A stretch of 64,000 nt of DNA from Candidatus Symbiothrix dinenymphae (GTDB taxonomy: Bacteria; Bacteroidota; Bacteroidia; Bacteroidales; Azobacteroidaceae). Shown piece by piece: positions 1 to 8,184 of the stretch. The stretch is from contig BBRT01000001.1 of assembly GCA_001417715.1 (NCBI GenBank), positions 1 to 64,000 on the forward strand, in the 5' to 3' direction. Each line of letters begins with the position of its first letter. Within the stretch, counting starts at the first letter, position 1. The translations under genes and the position numbers were made by a program. The notes below the pieces were generated by a model. It saw nothing but the letters and a program-made list of their open reading frames with translations. It was not told the origin of the DNA and did not search any database.

Positions 1-190
1 AGAACGCAAAAATTTCATCCGATTGTAATCTTTTTGACACCCCACCCTACGGGATAAAAAACAGAACGCAAAAATTTCATCCGATTGTAATCTGTTTGAC
101 AACCCACCCTACGGGATAAAAACAAATAATGAACGAACAATATTCACAAAACATCCATCTTTTTAACACCCCACCATACGGGGTAACAGA
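1..190. repeat. 62-bp direct repeats with CCCTACGGGAT core
   Basis: Two nearly identical 62-bp units lie head to tail (1-62 and 63-122). A third, degraded copy of the distal half follows at about 152-190. Each unit holds an AT-rich half (aaaatttcatccgattg) and ends in ccaccctacgggataaaa. The same ccctacggga core appears in the palindrome at 9459-9477. There is no reading frame. The array runs off the left edge of the window, so its full length is unknown. Confidence 0.8.
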
Positions 191-274
191 CGGAAACAAA
201 ATTGCAGATATCACTTAATTTTGGGTTGCCCTGCAAATTTGCTGTTTTTTTTTATCAAAAAATCACATTTCCGC

Positions 275-305
275 ATTGCCATTCAAAAATAATTTCCTAC
301 TTTTG
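275..305 (+). promoter_or_regulatory. Bacteroidota promoter of structured RNA 1
   Basis: The -7 box TACTTTTG (298-305) fits TAnnTTTG. An ATTG at 275-278 lies 19 nt upstream at the -33 position. Transcription should start near 311-313. No other recognisable promoter lies between here and the first kinase-cluster gene at 602. Confidence 0.7.
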
Positions 306-310
306 CCGCC

Positions 311-550
311 AATTAAATGTAAAAATTATATAAAATGACGTAGGTATAAATACAGTGTGCTGAAACGCACATTTAAAGACATATTAAAAAAAGCATTATG
401 CTTTATTCTTGCTATTAGAAAATTTACCGATTAAATAATAGTCTGTAAGAATAAGTTTATCACGTGTGCGTGAGCTTGACTTATTTTTATAGACTTGGTT
501 ACGGTAAATACCACTAATAGCGGGATACGGTTGAGTATCACGCTTTTTTG
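311..550 (+). ncRNA. Structured RNA 1 (unassigned family; paralogue at 29892)
   Basis: About 240 nt lie between a promoter and an intrinsic terminator, with no reading frame. Visible structure: a small hairpin gtgtgc/gcacat (355-372); a second AAAGC...GCTTT hairpin near 391-404; an 8-bp stem AATTTACCG-side/CGGTAAAT-side (422-429 with 502-509) enclosing a 17-bp helix (440-456 with 479-495, including two G-U pairs) capped by CACG-tgtg-CGTG; then the terminator. The same order of elements and short conserved sequences (acgcacatt, gctttat..tct.gc..t..gaaa) recur at 29892-30175. It could be a free small RNA, such as a Bacteroidales-1 or 6S-like class, or a leader with a terminator switch for the downstream gene. 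I cannot assign the family. Confidence 0.7.
519..550 (+). terminator. Intrinsic terminator of structured RNA 1
   Basis: AGCGGGATAC (519-528), a six-base loop, GTATCACGCT (535-544) with one mismatch, then a T-run (544-549). It lies about 50 bp before the gene at 602. Confidence 0.8.
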
Positions 551-601
551 TTGTCTGAAAATGAAGTAAATAAGTTGAGTTATAATTAAAGATTAAAAGA
601 T

Positions 602-1237
602 ATGAGATGTAAAAATTGCGGCTGGGATAATCCGGACGGAAATGGGAAATGTGAGAAATGCGGAACTGCTCTGGATGAGCGAGTTAGCGAGATGGCGGCT
701 ACGAAACTTCAGTCGGCAGAGGGGACGTTCAATCCCCAATCAACAGCGATGGGATGCCCCAAGTGCGGTTATCCGGTGCGACCATCGGATGCGCAATGTC
801 CGAATTGCGATGCGAATATTGCGCCGGTTGGCAAGAGTGAAACAAAAGCTCCTGCGCCAAAACCGGCACCACGCGGCACCGTCATTGGTGGAATTGGCGG
901 TGATGAAAAACCGGTGGAAGGCAGAAAATTGGCGGGATTTCTTGTAACATATTCGCACAATCCGCTGGGCGATTTTTACCCTCTCTTTGAGGGCAGAAAC
1001 TGCATCGGGCGCGACAGTTCGGCAGATATTTCTATCCCCAACGATGTGCAAATATCAGCCAGGCAATTGTCGATTTTGTACCGCTCGGTGGACAAAAAAT
1101 TCAAATTCAAAGACGAACAATCCAGCAACGGCTCATTCATCAACGAAGAACTATTAGACGAAGGCGAACTAAAAAACCTGGACATAATCCGAGTGGGAAC
1201 AACAAAATTAGTCCTACTAACAATCCCAACATTCTAA
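602..1237 (+). CDS. Double zinc-ribbon FHA domain protein
   Basis: A 211-aa cytoplasmic protein. Two zinc ribbons come first: Cys3/Cys6 with Cys17/Cys20, and Cys52/Cys55 with Cys66/Cys69. A Pro/Ala-rich linker and a C-terminal FHA domain (about residues 110-211) follow, with GR-D-S and SSNGSFIN motifs typical of phosphothreonine binding. FHA domains read Thr phosphorylation, so this is a likely target or adaptor of the adjacent kinases. It is first in the co-directional cluster, 37 bp before the FHA-kinase gene. No promoter is visible after the terminator at 550, so expression may depend on readthrough from the upstream RNA. What the zinc ribbons bind is unknown. Confidence 0.85.
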   Translation: MRCKNCGWDNPDGNGKCEKCGTALDERVSEMAATKLQSAEGTFNPQSTAMGCPKCGYPVRPSDAQCPNCDANIAPVGKSETKAPAPKPAPRGTVIGGIGGDEKPVEGRKLAGFLVTYSHNPLGDFYPLFEGRNCIGRDSSADISIPNDVQISARQLSILYRSVDKKFKFKDEQSSNGSFINEELLDEGELKNLDIIRVGTTKLVLLTIPTF

Positions 1238-1240
1238 AAC

Positions 1241-1267
1241 ATAACTCATAACTCATAACTCATAACT
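1241..1267. repeat. Heptanucleotide tandem repeat (ataactc)n
   Basis: Almost four head-to-tail copies of ataactc between the first two genes of the cluster. The same family, read on the other strand as gagttat, is seen near 34240 and 53540. Confidence 0.8.
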
Positions 1268-1274
1268 AAAAAAA

Positions 1275-2564
1275 GTGGCTGCAATAGAACGATGCGATTT
1301 CAAACGGGGCGATACTATCGATAAATATCAGATAGAATCGGTGCTCGGTGAGGGGTCTTTTGGCAAGGTTTTTCGGGTAAAAGACAGCTCTCAGCACGTT
1401 TATGCACTTAAAATTCTGAAACTTTGGGAGGTGCCTTCGGATATTCGGCAGAAACTGATTGAGCGATTTGATATGGAGTTTGAAACGGGGCGCATTCCGA
1501 GCAATTATTTGGTGCAGTCGATTGCCCACGGATACACCAACAAAGACATTCCGTTTATCGTGATGGAGTATTGCCCCAATGGCGACTTGATGCAGCACAA
1601 GGCACGGCAGAGGCTGCCGGATTGGGTGCGCGTTGCCAATGAGGTTTTGTACGGGCTCAAAGATTTGCACCGCTACGGCAAGGTGCATCGCGACCTGAAA
1701 CCCGAAAATGTGCTGCTCAAAGCAAACGGAACGGCTGCTCTGACCGATTTTGGCATTTCAGGTGACCGCAACAAACGCCTGACCGAGCGCAACCTGTGGG
1801 GAAAACCGGCTCAGATTTTTGGCACTTACGCCTATATGCCTCCCGAGCAACTCACGGGCAGTCGCGATGCAACGGTGCTGCCGACCACCGATATTTTTTC
1901 GTTTGGCGTGATGATGCACCTCCTTTTGACCGATAATTTGCCTTTTGGAAAATTGGAATCAGAAGACGATTTGGTGCGTTACATCAAAAACGCTCGTGAG
2001 GGCAGTTGGAATCAATCCACTTTGGAGTATCATCCGCTTGGCAAGGGTTTCAAAACCCTTGTTACAGGGTGCTTGGTGCCCGATTTCAAAAAGCGGTTGC
2101 AAACCATTGATGAGGTTTTGCAACTTATGCCGGCGGGCAGTTCGTCCTATCATTCCGCCGGTGGGGATGAGGTTGCGCCAAGCGTTGGCACAAGTGGGAT
2201 GCTGCTGCGCGTGATGCAGGGCGAAGAGTATAGAAAGGTGTATCAACTCAACGATTTATTGCAGGGCGAACGGCGAATTGTGACGATGGGGCGGTGTGAT
2301 GGTGTTACAAAAAATACGGTGCAAATCGTTGAAAATCAAAGCAGTTACGTTTCGCGCAGGCATTGCACGCTGGAGTTGGATGCGGCAACTCGAAAATGGT
2401 ATATCCGTGACGGTCAATGGGATAGAGAGGCAACAGCGGGTTGGAAATGCTCGCTGAATGGCACATTTGTAAATTCGTCCGAAGTAACAAAAGCCGGTAT
2501 GCCGATTGTTGCGGGCGATATTATTTCGATTGGGGATGTAAAACTCAGGGTTGAAGGGTATTAA
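1275..2564 (+). CDS. Ser/Thr protein kinase with C-terminal FHA domain (RD type)
   Basis: 429 aa starting at a GTG codon. The kinase domain (about residues 18-280) has the glycine loop GEGSFGKVF (25-33), Lys46 in ALK, the catalytic loop HRDLKPEN (His138-Arg139-Asp140) and DFG from Asp158. An FHA domain fills about residues 310-429, with SRRHC and SLNGTFVN. No membrane segment is evident, so this is the soluble kinase of the cluster. It is the only RD kinase here; the other four have Gln in place of Arg. A kinase-FHA fusion can bind its own phosphorylated partners, so it may act as a hub between the membrane kinases and the FHA proteins (inference). Confidence 0.9.
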   Translation: MAAIERCDFKRGDTIDKYQIESVLGEGSFGKVFRVKDSSQHVYALKILKLWEVPSDIRQKLIERFDMEFETGRIPSNYLVQSIAHGYTNKDIPFIVMEYCPNGDLMQHKARQRLPDWVRVANEVLYGLKDLHRYGKVHRDLKPENVLLKANGTAALTDFGISGDRNKRLTERNLWGKPAQIFGTYAYMPPEQLTGSRDATVLPTTDIFSFGVMMHLLLTDNLPFGKLESEDDLVRYIKNAREGSWNQSTLEYHPLGKGFKTLVTGCLVPDFKKRLQTIDEVLQLMPAGSSSYHSAGGDEVAPSVGTSGMLLRVMQGEEYRKVYQLNDLLQGERRIVTMGRCDGVTKNTVQIVENQSSYVSRRHCTLELDAATRKWYIRDGQWDREATAGWKCSLNGTFVNSSEVTKAGMPIVAGDIISIGDVKLRVEGY

Positions 2565-2603
2565 GAAGTTCATTAAAATATGCAATTAAAAAAATAGAAA
2601 AAT

Positions 2604-3848
2604 ATGCAACTCACAGAAAACACAATATTTGCCGACAGATACCGTCTGATGCGGCTATTGGGGCGCGGAGGCTTCTCGGAAGTCTGGCTGGTGGAAGACA
2701 CCAAACTCGACGGTGCACAGGCGGCATTGAAAATCTATGCGCCGGGCACGGGTTTAGACACCGACGGGACAGCGTTGTTTAGGCAGGAATTTAAACTGGT
2801 GTCTAATCTCAACCACACCAATTTGTTGCGCCCATCCCATTTCGATGAGTACGACAACCGGCCGTATCTCCTTATGCCGTTTTGCGAACAAGGGTCGGCA
2901 AAAAAGTTTGTGGGCAACATCACGGAAGAGCAAGCGTGGTCGTTTTTGCACTATGTGGCAGCCGGATTGGAGTATCTTCATTCGCAAGAGCCGCCCATAA
3001 TTCATCAGGACATTAAGCCAGACAATATCTTGCTAAACAGCAAAGGCGTGTTTTTAATCACCGATTTTGGCATCAGCACCAAAGCGCGGAGCACGTTGCG
3101 CCGAAGTGTGTCCGACAATGCCGGTGCCGGAACGCTGGCATATATGGGTCCCGAGCGGTTTGGCAAAGACCCTCTCCCCATCAAAGCCGGCGATATATGG
3201 GCATTAGGCGCATCCATGTTTGAACTCCTGACCGGCGACGTGCCCTTTGGCGAGCATGGCGGCTTGATTCAAAAAAGCGGTGCCGAAATACCGGATATTA
3301 AAGCATCCTATTCTGAAGATCTCAAAGCGTTGGTTTACAAATGCTTATCTGAAAAAACATGGGATAGACCTACTGCGGGCGATATTGTGGGGATGGCAGA
3401 TAAGTGGTTTAAAGGGGAAAAGGTGGATGGTGCGGCAAAGCCAAAGGCAAAGCCGGAAATAGAACGGAAAACTCAGCGCAGGGATGAGATGCCAACAGTG
3501 CCACAACAGCCTGTTGTGGCTAAACATACTGAAAAGAAATCAAATATAGGTGGATGGATTTTGAGCATAGCGGCAATTGTGCTTGTTATTGTTCTTTTTC
3601 CGCGTAAAAAAGAAACACCTGCTCCCATACTAATAGAACCTGAAGTAGAAGAGGTAGACGTAGTATATCCTGCCTATTCAGACGAAGAATTTGCTGATTA
3701 CAAGCAGCGTGCTATTAACATGTACAAAATGGCACGAAATAGAGATCCCTATTATTATCCCTTTGCATTGGAATTATGTAACAAGGCACTAGAAATGCGG
3801 GAGGATGCGGAGTTAAGAAAAATAAAAAGGGACTGTGAAAACAAATAA
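2604..3848 (+). CDS. Membrane Ser/Thr kinase, non-RD, paralogue A
   Basis: 414 aa. The kinase domain covers about residues 13-270: LLGRGGFSEVW, Lys43 in AALKIY, catalytic loop HQDIKPDN (His134, Gln135, Asp136) and DFG at Asp154. A Lys/Pro-rich linker leads to one transmembrane helix (GGWILSIAAIVLVIVLF, about 312-330) and an ~80-residue C-terminal region predicted outside the cytoplasm, rich in acidic and Tyr residues. All catalytic residues are present; only the HRD Arg is replaced. The kinase half is almost identical to those at 5091, 6786 and 14794, whereas the tail is unrelated. The linker (GEKVDGAAKPK) is shared with the kinase at 6786. Confidence 0.9.
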   Translation: MQLTENTIFADRYRLMRLLGRGGFSEVWLVEDTKLDGAQAALKIYAPGTGLDTDGTALFRQEFKLVSNLNHTNLLRPSHFDEYDNRPYLLMPFCEQGSAKKFVGNITEEQAWSFLHYVAAGLEYLHSQEPPIIHQDIKPDNILLNSKGVFLITDFGISTKARSTLRRSVSDNAGAGTLAYMGPERFGKDPLPIKAGDIWALGASMFELLTGDVPFGEHGGLIQKSGAEIPDIKASYSEDLKALVYKCLSEKTWDRPTAGDIVGMADKWFKGEKVDGAAKPKAKPEIERKTQRRDEMPTVPQQPVVAKHTEKKSNIGGWILSIAAIVLVIVLFPRKKETPAPILIEPEVEEVDVVYPAYSDEEFADYKQRAINMYKMARNRDPYYYPFALELCNKALEMREDAELRKIKRDCENK

Positions 3849-3878
3849 TAAATTATAATAAATAAAAAAAATAAAACA

Positions 3879-5075
3879 ATGAAAAGAAATTATTTTACAC
3901 TTGCTTTTTTCTTGTGCGTTACCTGCGCTTTGGCACAAGCACAAGATTGTTACAACCGTTCGCGTACTATTGGCATCGAAGACTACGAAGCCGGTAAATA
4001 CGATTCGGCTCTTGATTATTTTAGGGCAGCATTGGATTGTCCAGATAAACCGGATAATAATGATATAAACAGTTGGAAACAAAAATGCAATAATGCTAAG
4101 CAGAAAAAAAATGCAAATCCTGTTATTGTTCCAACTGAACCAAAAGTAGAGAAGCAAACGGCAACACTTAGAATCACATCTACGCCTACTGCCTCATGGG
4201 TTTATATTAACAACATATATGTAGGGCAAACTCCTATCATAGAGAACGGTCTACCACTTGGACAAACAAAGATTGAAATTAGACAATCGGGTTTTAAAAA
4301 CTATGCTAATATAATCAATTTGAAACAGGGCGATAATTATCACCATGCACTACTAATCGAAGAAAATAAAACAGCAACGCCCAAAACCACACCAGCTCCT
4401 TCCAGAGAAACAAAGAGCGAGAAACAACAACCCACACAAAGGACCTATCTGGAGGACTCCTACACAACAGTAAAGCGATATTCAAATTATCCAACCACTA
4501 AATTTGGCATTACAGGCGGGTTGGGTTTGTTAAAGTTTTATGTAGATGAACCAACAAATAATGAACCGGACGCGACATTCGGATTTCAAGCCGGTTTGAT
4601 TGTTGATTTTCCTCTGAGCGAAAGTTTTTCTCTTGTTCCTGAATTACTTTATGCTCAAAGAGGCGCTGATTTTTCAGACATTGCTGTTAGTGGTACTTCT
4701 ACTATTATGACGTTAAATTATTTACAACTACCTGTCAATGTCATGTACAAAAAGGAAATGACACCCAGTTCGAATTTTCTTCTTTTTGCCGGTGTTTATG
4801 CCGGTTATGGAATTGATGGAAAATCTGAAGTTGAAAACTATTCCGATGGTGAATATTCTGTGGATGATGGTAGCAGTGGTGATTTGAAATTTGGTTCAGG
4901 CGAGGATGAGATTAATCCGTTGGATTTTGGCATTAATGCAGGTTTGGGTTTTCTATTTGGAGATATCTTTTTTGTTAAAATGCAACTTAGCAAAGGCGTG
5001 ACTAACATATCTAACTCCCCAAATACAACCATCACAAACTTTCGATATGGCATAGATATAGGCTTTTTCTTCTAA
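3879..5075 (+). CDS. Secreted PEGA-domain / outer-membrane beta-barrel protein
   Basis: 398 aa. It has a signal peptide (MKRNYFTLAFFLCVTCALAQA), a short TPR-like helical region (about 25-80) and a PEGA-type beta domain (about 92-160; TPTASWVYINNIYVGQTP). A Thr/Lys-rich linker leads to a C-terminal barrel of the OmpX/PorT-like kind (about 205-398), with GGLGLLKFYV strands and a terminal FRYGIDIGFFF strand. It would sit in the outer membrane with PEGA in the periplasm. It lies between two kinase genes with short gaps (30 and 15 bp), so it is probably co-expressed. It could provide a periplasmic or surface partner for the membrane kinases (inference). Confidence 0.8.
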   Translation: MKRNYFTLAFFLCVTCALAQAQDCYNRSRTIGIEDYEAGKYDSALDYFRAALDCPDKPDNNDINSWKQKCNNAKQKKNANPVIVPTEPKVEKQTATLRITSTPTASWVYINNIYVGQTPIIENGLPLGQTKIEIRQSGFKNYANIINLKQGDNYHHALLIEENKTATPKTTPAPSRETKSEKQQPTQRTYLEDSYTTVKRYSNYPTTKFGITGGLGLLKFYVDEPTNNEPDATFGFQAGLIVDFPLSESFSLVPELLYAQRGADFSDIAVSGTSTIMTLNYLQLPVNVMYKKEMTPSSNFLLFAGVYAGYGIDGKSEVENYSDGEYSVDDGSSGDLKFGSGEDEINPLDFGINAGLGFLFGDIFFVKMQLSKGVTNISNSPNTTITNFRYGIDIGFFF

Positions 5076-5090
5076 AAATGATTAAAAAAT

Positions 5091-6764
5091 ATGCAACACA
5101 CAGAAAATACAGTATTTGACAACAGATATCGCTTGATACGGCTGTTGGGGCGTGGGGGCTTTTCAGAAGTCTGGCTGGTGGAAGACACTAAAATCAATGC
5201 GCAGGCGGCGTTGAAAATCTATGCGCCGGGCACGGGTTTAGACACAGACGGGACTGCGCTGTTTAGGCAGGAATTTGCATTGGTCTTTAATCTCAATCAT
5301 GCTAATTTGTTGTGTCCAACACATTATGATGTGTATGAAAATCAGCCTTATCTGCTGATGCCATTTTGCGAAAAAGGGTCAGCTAAAAGGTTTGTGGGCA
5401 AAATTACTGAAGACCAAGCATGGCACTTTTTGCATGATGTGGCAGCCGGATTAGATTATCTTCATTCGCAAGAGCCGCCCATAATTCACCAAGATATTAA
5501 ACCGGACAATATCTTGTTGAATAGCAAAGGCGAGTTTTTAATCACCGATTTTGGCATCAGCACCAAAGCGAGAAACACGTTGAGCCAAAGTACAACCGAC
5601 ATTGCCAATGCCGGAACATTGGCATATATGGGATCCGAGCGGTTTGGAAAAGCCCCTCGTCCCATCAAAGCCAGCGATATATGGGCATTAGGCGCATCGG
5701 CATTTGAACTCATAACGGGAGATACCCCGTTTGGCGAGCATGGGGGATTGCTCTTGAAAGGCGGTGCCGAAGTACCGAATATTCAGACACCTTGTTCTGA
5801 GGTTCTGAAAGAGTTGGTTTACAAATGTTTATCTAAAGAAACTTGGGATAGACCTACAGCACACGATATTGTGGAGATGGCGGATAAGTGGTTTAGAGGG
5901 GAAAAACTTCTACCTGCCCCTTCAAGACCAACAACCCTCAAAACACCAACAACAAAGGAACCGAAACCGGAGCCAAAAAAGCGATATGGAACTATTTGGA
6001 TAGGGCTGATAATTTTGGGGTTGGGGGGAAGCGGTATCTATTATTATGCGAAACAAACCACATTGGAAAAAGCCCGACAAGAACAATTGGCTCGAGAAGA
6101 AAAAGCCCGACAGGAACAATTGGCACAAGAAGAAAGAGCATACAACTATGCTATTAAAGAAAATACCATAGCAGCGTGTGATGATTTTTTGAGGCACTAT
6201 CCGAACAGCGTGTATAAAAACGATATTATAGATAGAAAAAAACAAATTCCAATTTTTAGTTATGAAGTTGATGAATTTTTAGCTTATGAATGGCATGCGC
6301 AGAAAAAGATAAATCTTTTCGGTAATAGTGATTGTAGCAATACTGTGGGAACAATCACTGCGAATGAAACTTTTCGTATGGTGGAAAATAAATTGAGTTT
6401 TTATATGATTCCGGAAATTAGAATAACCAAAATTTATCCTAATGATTTTCCTGATTGTCCCTCAATGTTTCATGTAGGGGACATAATTAAACCTCTGTTT
6501 TATGTAGGAGAAGGATATTATCATGTATTACATAACGGACAAGTCCGCTATGCAGGATTCAGATATGATGCTAAAGATGCAAGCAAAGTGAACAGATCGC
6601 CTTATGATAGTTGTAATCCAATTGAAGGAATTGTAGTTCAAAGCAAAGGGAATCACATTCTCATTGCTAAAATTAAAACGTCTTCCGGACGTAGTGGATG
6701 GATAAAGATTGCCCATAATGATGAAAACTATACAAGTGATTGGGATAAATTAGTTCACTATTAA
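5091..6764 (+). CDS. Membrane Ser/Thr kinase, non-RD, with SH3-like tail, paralogue B
   Basis: 557 aa, the longest of the paralogues. The kinase domain (about 13-265) has the same GRGGFSEVW, HQDIKPDN and DFG motifs; the APE position reads GSE. One transmembrane helix (about 303-323) is followed by a Lys/Glu/Gln-rich repeat (KARQEQLA, twice), likely coiled coil. The ~180-residue tail contains Gly-Tyr-Tyr strands that look like a bacterial SH3-type beta domain; this is a weak call. The first 33 residues are the same as in the kinases at 6786 and 14794 and nearly so in DNA, showing recent duplication or gene conversion. Confidence 0.88.
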   Translation: MQHTENTVFDNRYRLIRLLGRGGFSEVWLVEDTKINAQAALKIYAPGTGLDTDGTALFRQEFALVFNLNHANLLCPTHYDVYENQPYLLMPFCEKGSAKRFVGKITEDQAWHFLHDVAAGLDYLHSQEPPIIHQDIKPDNILLNSKGEFLITDFGISTKARNTLSQSTTDIANAGTLAYMGSERFGKAPRPIKASDIWALGASAFELITGDTPFGEHGGLLLKGGAEVPNIQTPCSEVLKELVYKCLSKETWDRPTAHDIVEMADKWFRGEKLLPAPSRPTTLKTPTTKEPKPEPKKRYGTIWIGLIILGLGGSGIYYYAKQTTLEKARQEQLAREEKARQEQLAQEERAYNYAIKENTIAACDDFLRHYPNSVYKNDIIDRKKQIPIFSYEVDEFLAYEWHAQKKINLFGNSDCSNTVGTITANETFRMVENKLSFYMIPEIRITKIYPNDFPDCPSMFHVGDIIKPLFYVGEGYYHVLHNGQVRYAGFRYDAKDASKVNRSPYDSCNPIEGIVVQSKGNHILIAKIKTSSGRSGWIKIAHNDENYTSDWDKLVHY

Positions 6765-6785
6765 AAACAAATTTAGCGTAAAAGT

Positions 6786-8180
6786 ATGCAACACACAGAA
6801 AATACAGTATTTGACAACAGATATCGCTTGATACGGCTGTTGGGTCGCGGGGGCTTCTCGGAAGTCTGGCTGGTGGAAGACACTAAAATCGATGGTGCGC
6901 AGGCGGCGTTGAAAATCTATGCGCCGGGCACGGGCTTGGACACGAGTGGGACAAAACTGTTTAGTCAGGAATTTGCATTGGTGTTTGACCTCAACCACAC
7001 CAATTTGCTGCGCCCAACGCATTTCGATGTCTATGACAATCAGCCCTATTTGCTGATGCCATATTGCGAAAAAGGCTCGGCAAAACAGTTTGTGGGCAGC
7101 ATCACGGAGGCGCAAGCATGGCATTTTTTGCACGATGTGGCGGCCGGATTGGAGTATCTTCATTCGCAAGAGCCGCCCGTGATTCACCAGGACATTAAAC
7201 CAGACAATATCTTGCTAAACAGCAAAGGCGTGTTTTTAATCACCGATTTTGGCATCAGCACCAAAGCACGGAGCACGTTGCGCCGAAGTGTCACCAACGC
7301 CAATGCCGGGACAGTGGCGTATATGCCGCCGGAACGGTTTAGTGAAGATAATCGCCCCATCAGAGCCAGCGATGTGTGGGCATTAGGCGTATCCGTGTTT
7401 GAACTAATAACGGGAGATGTGCCATTCGAGCAAGGCGGATTGTTTCAGAAAGCAGGTGCCGCAATACCCCGTATTCAAACATCGTATTCTGCACCGCTGA
7501 AAGAGTTGGTTTACAAATGCTTATCTAAAGAAACATGGGATAGACCTACTGCGGGTGATATTGTGGGGATGGCGGATAAGTGGTTTAGAGGGGAAAAGGT
7601 GGATGGTGCTGCAAAGCCTAAACCAAAGCCAAAGCCGGAAATAGAACGGAAAACTCAACGAAAGGTTGATGAGCCAAAAGGTAAAGGAAAAATTGATTTT
7701 TTTAAATCTTCCATAAATGCTAATACATCGGCAGGACCTATTATGGTTACTTTTTCATGGAAAACATCAAACTTATCTTATGTTTGGCTTGAATTTTTGG
7801 ATAAGACAGGTAAATGCTCGCGTACTTTATTTAAGCGATATAATTTATCCAGAGAAGGGAGTATTGACATAGAAATTAATTTTTGGCATGATATTGAAGT
7901 TGAGTTACATGCTAAAAGTATCACTCGGGTTGACGACTACTGCGTTGAACGCATCGTGATTAAAGATGAGCGTCCAAGACCGACTAAAGTTAAGATGCAA
8001 AATGGCTGTCTTTTTGCGTTCTGTGGATCCCTGCTGTACGTGGGGATAGCGAATCTATGTGTATTTCTTGGGCTAATAAATGACAGCATATCTATTATAG
8101 AAGACGGTGTAATAATGATAATTTCCCTCATTGCAGTGTTTTGTATTGGATATTCGCTGACCAATAAATTAAAACTATAA
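6786..8180 (+). CDS. Membrane Ser/Thr kinase, non-RD, paralogue C
   Basis: 464 aa. The kinase domain (about 13-270) has Lys43, HQDIKPDN and DFG; the APE position is PPE. The linker matches the kinase at 2604 (GEKVDGAAKPK...IERKTQRK), while the N-terminus matches those at 5091 and 14794, so the gene is a mosaic. A ~90-residue beta-rich domain (about 305-395) precedes two transmembrane helices (about 405-430 and 438-458). The beta domain is therefore on the cytoplasmic side if the helices form a hairpin, unlike paralogues A and B. The stop lies 4 bp before the next ATG, indicating translational coupling. Confidence 0.88.
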   Translation: MQHTENTVFDNRYRLIRLLGRGGFSEVWLVEDTKIDGAQAALKIYAPGTGLDTSGTKLFSQEFALVFDLNHTNLLRPTHFDVYDNQPYLLMPYCEKGSAKQFVGSITEAQAWHFLHDVAAGLEYLHSQEPPVIHQDIKPDNILLNSKGVFLITDFGISTKARSTLRRSVTNANAGTVAYMPPERFSEDNRPIRASDVWALGVSVFELITGDVPFEQGGLFQKAGAAIPRIQTSYSAPLKELVYKCLSKETWDRPTAGDIVGMADKWFRGEKVDGAAKPKPKPKPEIERKTQRKVDEPKGKGKIDFFKSSINANTSAGPIMVTFSWKTSNLSYVWLEFLDKTGKCSRTLFKRYNLSREGSIDIEINFWHDIEVELHAKSITRVDDYCVERIVIKDERPRPTKVKMQNGCLFAFCGSLLYVGIANLCVFLGLINDSISIIEDGVIMIISLIAVFCIGYSLTNKLKL

Positions 8181-8184
8181 AAAA

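Noticed and set aside
1-190. Possible CRISPR array
   Set aside because: The units are contiguous 62-bp copies with no unique spacers and no cas genes nearby.
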